Shown here: positions 8,853 to 13,248 of the stretch, piece after piece
How the letters are laid out: each line of letters starts with the position of its first letter
Position numbering within the stretch: the first letter of the stretch is position 1
Assembly (NCBI GenBank): GCA_937931775.1
Contig: CALHAQ010000113.1
Span: forward strand, 1-13,248
Source: an uncultured Candidatus Altimarinota bacterium
GTDB lineage: Bacteria > Patescibacteriota > Gracilibacteria > BD1-5 > UBA6164
Direction: 5' to 3'
DNA length: 13,248 bases
Notes under the pieces: generated by a model
Database searches by the model: none
Told to the model about the DNA's origin: nothing
The model's input: only the letters and a program-made list of their open reading frames with translations
Made by a program: the position numbers and the translations under genes

Positions 8853-9272
8853 TTACCATTTTCCAATACTTTCCATGTCTTTCCATGGAGCTTGAACCTC
8901 TAGCGCATCTCAGGCTTGAAGTATTTCTATAGAAACATCATCTGGAGATTTAATAAAGGCCATCTTCCCATCTCTGGGGGGACGATTAATAATTACTCAT
9001 TTCACCTGAAGCATAGAGCAATACTGATAAATATTCTCTACTTCGTATGCCAAATGCCCCCATGAACGGCCTGTCTCATATACTTCCTCACTTCCCCAAT
9101 TATATGTAAGCTCAAGTTCTGGCTCTCACGGAGCTGTTGCTAAAAACACAAGAGTAAATTCTCCTGCTGGAACTTCTTTACGCTTTGTCTCTATTAGGCC
9201 GAGCGTATCAATGTAGAATTTTAATGATTCATCAAGGTCTTTTACTCGCACCATCGTGTGTAAAAACTTCAT
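8853..9272 (-). CDS. gloA: Lactoylglutathione lyase (glyoxalase I, VOC fold)
   Basis: Glyoxalase I isomerises the hemithioacetal of methylglyoxal and a thiol (classically glutathione) to a lactoyl thioester. The 139-aa protein matches the short bacterial Ni-type enzyme from end to end: LHTMVRVKDLDESLKFY at the start, ELTYNWG in the middle and SPDDVSIEILQ near the end. The four expected metal ligands are present as His5, Glu54, His73 and Glu116, with spacing like E. coli GloA (5, 56, 74, 122). The ATG at 9272 is ten bases after the gloB stop, so the two steps of the pathway are encoded in one operon. Glutathione dependence is assumed from the family, not shown. A general VOC-fold protein of other function is less likely because all four ligands and the ELTYNWG block are kept. 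Confidence 0.92.
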
Positions 9273-9282
9273 AGTATATATA

Positions 9283-9993
9283 TTAAAAATTATTCCTGAG
9301 TTCTCTCAGTCTTATAAATTCGTCTTTCTGAGCAGTTAAGAATGGATTATATTTTCTTTCTTCTCACAGAGTCGTAAAAGATAATATATTTCAAAACTTC
9401 TCCAAAGCCGCTTCTATTTCTCATGTATTTTCTGGAGTATATTTTTGTAGAAATTTAGCATTTGTTTCTAAATAATCATGACCTGAATAAATAATAACAC
9501 TATCATCATATTTCTTAAACTTTTGTAGAGATTCATAAAGTATTTCTGTTCCTCATCTGCGAGTATGCCCTACTCATCATTGAAATAACACATCTCCAGA
9601 AAATATTGCTACAATTTTAGAATTTTCAGATATCTCAAACATCATATGTCCATCTGCGTGTCCTGGTGTAAAAATAGCCTTTATAGATATACTATCTTCC
9701 TCAAATATTATATCTCCATCCTGGAATATACGACTGGCCTCTATCGGCATACGATCATTGCAGATCACTCCAGCATATACATCTTCACACTGTAATCATG
9801 CCACTCATTCATAGTGATCATAATGCTCATGCGTTATATATATCTTCTCGAGAGTTAATCCATGGGCATCTAAATATTCTTGAGCAAGTTGAGTCTCAGG
9901 AGGATCTATCAAGAGAGCATTTTTATCTCAGTATTCGAGAATATAAAAAATGTTCTGGAGCGGGTTATGTGCAATAATTGGATGTATTTTCAT
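9283..9993 (-). CDS. gloB: Glyoxalase II-like metallo-beta-lactamase-fold hydrolase
   Basis: Glyoxalase II hydrolyses the lactoyl thioester made by GloA to D-lactate and free thiol. The 236-aa protein has the metal-binding motif THEHYDH (His55, His57, Asp59, His60), His112 in TPGHADGH, the bridging Asp134 in FSGDVLFQGG, and His172 in YSGHDYLETNAKFL. These are the full two-metal site of the family. The C-terminal NPFLTAQKDEFIRLRELRNNF block resembles the end of hydroxyacylglutathione hydrolases. The ATG at 9993 lies only six bases after a -10 box, so the mRNA may be leaderless. Pairing with gloA ten bases downstream strongly supports the pathway. Persulfide dioxygenase or another MBL hydrolase cannot be fully excluded from sequence alone, but the adjacent gloA makes them unlikely. 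Confidence 0.88.
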
Positions 9994-9999
9994 AAAGCT

Positions 10000-10005
10000 A
10001 GTATA
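10000..10005 (-). promoter_or_regulatory. Candidate -10 box of the gloBA operon
   Basis: The minus strand reads TATACT followed by AGCTTT and then the gloB ATG. The expected transcription start coincides with the start codon, suggesting leaderless translation. A possible -35 (TTGATT) lies 15 bases upstream inside the terminator hairpin, which is short spacing. Confidence 0.4.
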
Positions 10006-10009
10006 CAAA

Positions 10010-10040
10010 AAAAGTTCCTGAATCAAATTCAGGAACTTTT
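10010..10040. terminator. Bidirectional intrinsic terminator downstream of tRNA-Leu
   Basis: AAAAGTTCCTGAAT and ATTCAGGAACTTTT form a perfect 14-base stem around a CAA loop. It is followed by an extended T-run on the minus strand (TTTTTTTG) and by TTTTTATTTT on the plus strand. It ends the tRNA-Leu transcript 12 bases after the CCA and sits immediately before the gloB -10 box. Confidence 0.88.
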
Positions 10041-10052
10041 TATTTTATCAAA

Positions 10053-10136
10053 TGGTACCTAGAGAGGGACTCGAACCCTCAAGGCCGAAGCCGGGGGATT
10101 TTGAATCCCCTGTGTATACCATTCCACCACCTAGGC
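10053..10136 (-). tRNA. tRNA-Leu (anticodon CAA)
   Basis: This is a class II tRNA of 84 nucleotides including an encoded CCA. The acceptor stem GCCTAGG pairs with TCTAGGT with wobble at the ends. The anticodon stem GGGGA/TCCCC carries loop TTCAAAA, giving anticodon CAA, which reads UUG. A long variable arm (CGGCTTCGGCC region) and a T arm GAGGG-TTCGAGT-CCCTC are intact. A strong promoter-like -10 box lies just upstream and a perfect terminator just downstream, so it can be a single-gene transcription unit. Confidence 0.96.
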
Positions 10137-10151
10137 TCATAACGTAGTGGT

Positions 10152-10182
10152 ATTATAGTGAAAAAAAAAGAAATACAATCAA
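10152..10182 (-). promoter_or_regulatory. Promoter of tRNA-Leu
   Basis: On the minus strand a consensus TATAAT (10157-10152) lies 15 bases upstream of the mature tRNA 5' end, with TTGATT (10182-10177) 19 bases further upstream. The spacing is longer than ideal, but the -10 box is perfect and its position suits a short pre-tRNA leader. Confidence 0.5.
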
Positions 10183-10992
10183 TTATTTAACGCTCATTGC
10201 TTTATGAAAATCAGACATACTCACCTGTTCCACTCATCTTTCTCATTTATCCCAATCCTTAGCATTATTTAAAAAATGAATATTCACTATATCTAAATTT
10301 TCTTCATCAATACTAACAAAGAAAGCAGGAGTTTTTTCATAAGTATCACAAAAAGATGGTATCATAACTTTAAATTTATCACGGAAACTTTCATCTATCA
10401 TCATTCTTATTCCTACTCAAACCCTCTTTCATAGAGCGGCTTGTTGTAATAATACTTTAAGAGTTTGGTGTAATATTTCATGTCGTTCTAATCATATAAG
10501 GACATTACTTTTCCAGTTTACAAGATAGTGTATTTCTGACTCTAAGGACACTGAATGCCCAACTCAACAATAAGTGAATTGCATTCTTGCAGTTGAAGGA
10601 CTTATCTCTACATGATCTATATTTGGATCTTGGGCAAGAAATTCTCTAAAATCCCAAGTACGTTTTTTTACAGATTCTAATAAATTGAAATCCTCTATAT
10701 TATCTACAATTACATCTACTTTTTCTCCGATTTTCGCTGCACTTTTGTCTGTATGAGGAGTATGAAGTGTTGGATCAGTAAGTATTTCTCCTATTTTAGT
10801 TTTACTCTTTTTAATAGCTGCTATCTGTAAAACAGGATCCGATTCTATAAGAGGAGTCCTCGTATCTGGTTCTTCAGTATTACTCAGAATACGCTCTATT
10901 TCAACTTGTCTGTCAATTGAAGCAATAACTTGTTGTTCTTTATCAGGATTCCCTATGACACTTCCTGGATGCACTTCTGCTTGTAATACCAT
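10183..10992 (-). CDS. Unrecognised protein with a disordered N-terminus
   Basis: The 269-aa frame runs through several TGA codons read as Gly, the first after ARMQFTYC (10564). I do not recognise a family. Residues about 1-80 are polar, rich in Asp, Glu, Lys, Ser, Thr and Pro, and probably disordered (for example ESDPVLQIAAIKKSKTKIGE and TDPTLHTPHTDKSAAKIGE, which share a KIGE ending and may be a degenerate repeat). The remainder from about 95 looks globular with alternating hydrophobic positions, a pair of Cys residues (TYC and PSFCDTY) and a helix LHQTLKVLLQQAALGKRVGVGI. No signal peptide or membrane segment is visible. It is divergent from radA across a 109-base region and its stop lies 46 bases before the tRNA-Leu gene. 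No function is proposed. Confidence 0.75.
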
Positions 10993-11101
10993 ATCTATAT
11001 ATTGATTTTATAATAAGTCAATTATTAGAAAAAATTATCCTTTTGCAAATTTTTATTCTCTGGTAAACTGTAAAGTAATAAATATTTATTTAGAAAATTC
11101 T
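10993..11101. promoter_or_regulatory. Divergent intergenic region, with a candidate radA promoter
   Basis: This 109-base AT-rich region separates the minus-strand 269-aa gene from radA. For radA, TTGCAA (11043-11048) and an extended -10 box TGG-TAAACT (11061-11069) are 15 bases apart, leaving a leader of about 26 bases. For the minus-strand gene, TTGACT is present, but the AT-rich stretch after it offers several possible -10 boxes and I cannot choose. Neither ATG has a Shine-Dalgarno sequence. Confidence 0.4.
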
Positions 11102-12436
11102 ATGTTTAACTGCTGAGATTGTGGAAATGAATCACTGACTTGGAAAGGTCAATGTGATTATTGTAAGGCTTGGAATACCCTGAAAGAATTCAAAGAAACA
11201 AAATCGAAGTGAGCAAAAGGTGTATCAGGAATAGCTCAGAAACTTGGAAATATATCTGATATGAATAAACAAAACGATGCTATAAAGATAGAAACAAAAT
11301 CTGGAGAATTTAATACTGTACTTGGTGGATGACTCGTACAAGGGAGTATAGTACTCCTCTCTGGTGAACCAGGAATCTGAAAATCTACTCTAAGTTTACA
11401 GCTTGGATGATGGATAAATGAAGAAATTATTTATATCTCTGGTGAAGAAACTCTCACGCAAATATCTGGAAGAGCAAAACGACTCTGAGTGAAATGAAAA
11501 AATATTGGTTTATTAGCTGATAATAATCTAGAAAACATTTTAGCGACCCTTGCAAAAAACTCAGCAAAAGTAGTGATACTCGACTCTATTTCTGTTATGT
11601 ATAGCAATGAGATCAATGGAACAGCCGGAAGTATCGGGCAAGTAAGATATATCACAGAGAAGATTGTCGAATATGGGAAGCAAAATAATATCACTTTCAT
11701 AATCATCGGTCATGTCACAAAAGATGGCTCTCTGGCTGGGCCTAAAACTCTTGAGCACATGGTAGATACTGTTCTCTACTTTGAATGAGATAAATTTGAT
11801 AACCTGAGAATCCTGCGAAGTCTCAAAAATAGATTTGGATCAAGTAGTGAAATAGGACTGTATAAAATGTGAGATACTGGGCTTATCGATATTCCCAACC
11901 CTGGTCTTGAGTTTATATCTGATGAGCGAGATACTATAGGGTCAGCCCTCTCTGTCACTATGGAGTGAACTCGTCCGCTCGTAGTAGAAACAGAAGCTCT
12001 TACCACCTATACCAAGTTTTGATATCCTAAACGCTCAAGTCGAGGAATAGTCTGAAGTAAGCTGGATTTGATTATAGCAGTACTTGGGAAATATACCCCT
12101 GTGAAACTCGAGAGCTATGACGTATATGCAAATATTTCTCGTGGACTCTCGCTTTCTGAGCCTGGTCTAGATCTTGCAATAGCAGCAAGTATTATCTCAT
12201 CAAAGCTCTGAAAAGCTCTTTCGAAAAAAACTGTATTTATAGGAGAAATCTCTCTTACTGGAAAAGTAAAAAAAGTGATGTTTCTCGAGCGGAGAGTCAA
12301 AGAAGCTATAAAGATGTGATTCGATACTATTTATATCTCTGATATTTGAGGAACTTCTTCTCTTATGCCAAAAGATTCTAATGCAAAAATTATTGAAATA
12401 AAAAATATTACAGATTTTATAAAACATTACAGCTAA
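11102..12436 (+). CDS. radA: DNA repair protein RadA
   Basis: RadA is a RecA-like ATPase that promotes branch migration during recombination and DNA repair. The 444-aa protein has its full domain order: an N-terminal four-cysteine zinc finger (Cys4, Cys7, Cys18, Cys21, in CGDCG and GQCDYCKAWNT), Walker A GEPGIGKST at about 88-96, Walker B VVILDSISVMY, the RadA-specific KNRFG motif at 242-246, and a C-terminal Lon-like domain (LSEPGLDLAIAASIISS, VFIGEISLTGKVKKV). The glycine before the Walker A lysine is encoded by TGA, as is the Gly in the CGDC of the zinc finger. Trp residues in the finger are TGG, which excludes reading TGA as Trp. The ATG at 11102 gives the canonical start. The htrA-like gene begins three bases after the stop, so they share a transcript. 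Confidence 0.97.
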
Positions 12437-12439
12437 AAT

Positions 12440-13248
12440 ATGAAACATTCTCTTCTCATAATCACGATTATACTCTGTTCTCTCATATCGTGAGGACTCT
12501 GAGCTCTTTGAGTCTCTGAGTATATAACTAAAACCCCTCACCTCTGAATCTCCTCTCCTTTGGAGGAGAAGAGGGCTGCAGATATAAATTCTATTGATGC
12601 AACAGAAATTATTTCTGAAGCTTCTATAGAAACACTTCAAACGCGGATAACATCTACAGTTCAAAATGTAGCTCCAAGTATTGTCAGTATAATCATCAAA
12701 AAAGATCTTGTAATATATAGAAGTGATCCTTGGGGATTCTTCCAGCAACCTGCTGGAACAGTAACTCAGCAAGTATGATGATGAAGCTGATTTTTCGTAA
12801 AAAAAGATGGGACGATACTCACAAACAAACATGTCGTTTCTGATCAAAGTGCCGGATATACTGTGATACTCAGTGATGGAAGTGAATATGATGCTACTAT
12901 TTTAGCAAGTGATCCTGTAAATGATCTTGCCATCATAAAGATAAATAGTGATAGTAATGATTTTCCAGTGCTTCCAGTTATTGAAAATTCAGATGATATC
13001 CAAATTTGAGAATTTAGTGTTGCGGTATGAAACGCTCTGGCAGAATTTCAGAATTCAGTATCTCTTGGTATAATCTCTGGAAAAGATAGATCTCTCGAGG
13101 CTCAGGGAGAAACACTTTCTGGACTCTTGCAGACAGATGCAGCTATAAATCCTGGAAATAGTGGATGACCACTTATAGATATTGATGGAAATGTTATCGG
13201 TATCAATACAGCTATAGCTACAGGAGGAAATGGAATCGGGTTTGCGAT
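12440..13248 (+). CDS. HtrA/DegP-type serine protease, 3' part cut off by window edge
   Basis: This is a trypsin-fold protease for envelope protein quality control; 269 codons are visible. An N-terminal hydrophobic segment (LLIITIILCSLISGGLGALG, about residues 5-24) acts as a signal peptide or membrane anchor. A polar linker follows, and the protease domain starts near ITSTVQNVAPSIVSI. The catalytic triad is intact: His131 in LTNKHVVS, Asp162 in NDLAIIKI and Ser241 in NPGNSGGPL. The second Gly of GNSGGP is encoded by TGA, as are three of the glycines in the GGGSGFFV block before the His. The PDZ domain expected for the family would lie beyond the right edge, so DegP, DegQ and PDZ-less types cannot be told apart. 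The start follows the radA stop by three bases with no Shine-Dalgarno sequence, suggesting translational coupling. Confidence 0.95.

Noticed and set aside
11102..12436. TGA as Trp (code 4)
   Set aside because: RadA Trp residues are TGG, and TGA falls at Walker A and zinc-finger glycines, where Trp would be inactive.
12200..12847. A 215-aa open frame on the minus strand opposite radA and the HtrA gene
   Set aside because: It overlaps the ends of two convincingly identified plus-strand genes and its product is Ser/Tyr/Phe-rich with no motif. It is open because TGA-rich code-25 genes give few stops on the opposite strand.
1..13248. Reading the many interrupted frames as pseudogenes
   Set aside because: The only interruptions are TGA, they sit at conserved Gly positions, and all catalytic residues elsewhere are intact. 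Decay would also give frameshifts and TAA/TAG.
1..13248. Insertion sequences, prophage genes, CRISPR arrays or restriction systems
   Set aside because: No transposase, integrase, regularly spaced repeat array, cas gene or methyltransferase motif was seen; the repeats present are single hairpins at gene ends or promoters.

Overview
The window reads coherently only if UGA is translated as glycine (genetic code 25). Under the standard code almost every gene is chopped by TGA. With TGA as Gly, the frames become full-length, recognisable proteins with TGA at invariant glycines: the Walker A motif of RadA, the GNSGGP motif of HtrA, the FAD-binding glycines of a disulfide reductase, and the glycine after the first CxxC cysteine pair of RadA. 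Trp is encoded by TGG throughout. This points to the Gracilibacteria (BD1-5) or Absconditabacteria (SR1) lineages of the candidate phyla radiation. The DNA is AT-rich and tightly packed, with no intergenic gap over about 110 bases. I cannot separate the two lineages from this sequence alone.

Layout. Positions 1-10992 are read on the minus strand and 11102-13248 on the plus strand, diverging from a 109-base intergenic region. In order of minus-strand transcription the genes are: a 269-aa protein I do not recognise (10183-10992); tRNA-Leu(CAA); gloB then gloA, ten bases apart; a 228-aa unrecognised protein with its own compact promoter (8083-8769); rnr (RNase R); a 682-aa fusion of a MerA/Lpd-type flavoprotein disulfide reductase to a TVP38/TMEM64 membrane domain; a bidirectional terminator; a stand-alone TVP38/TMEM64 paralogue; glutamate dehydrogenase; a DUF924 protein; and a sensor histidine kinase cut by the left edge. 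On the plus strand radA is followed three bases later by an HtrA/DegP-type serine protease cut by the right edge.

How the parts fit. Much of the window is housekeeping or stress related: methylglyoxal removal (GloA/GloB), RNA turnover (RNase R), recombination repair (RadA), envelope protein quality control (HtrA), amino-acid nitrogen metabolism (glutamate dehydrogenase) and envelope sensing (histidine kinase). The most unusual item is the reductase-TVP38 fusion beside a separate TVP38 gene. It suggests a membrane-anchored thiol/flavin redox enzyme coupled to a membrane protein of the DedA-like superfamily. Start regions generally lack Shine-Dalgarno sequences, and at two genes the -10 box sits so close to the ATG that leaderless mRNA is likely.

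No insertion sequence, prophage, CRISPR array or rRNA was seen. No intergenic stretch exceeds 300 bases.
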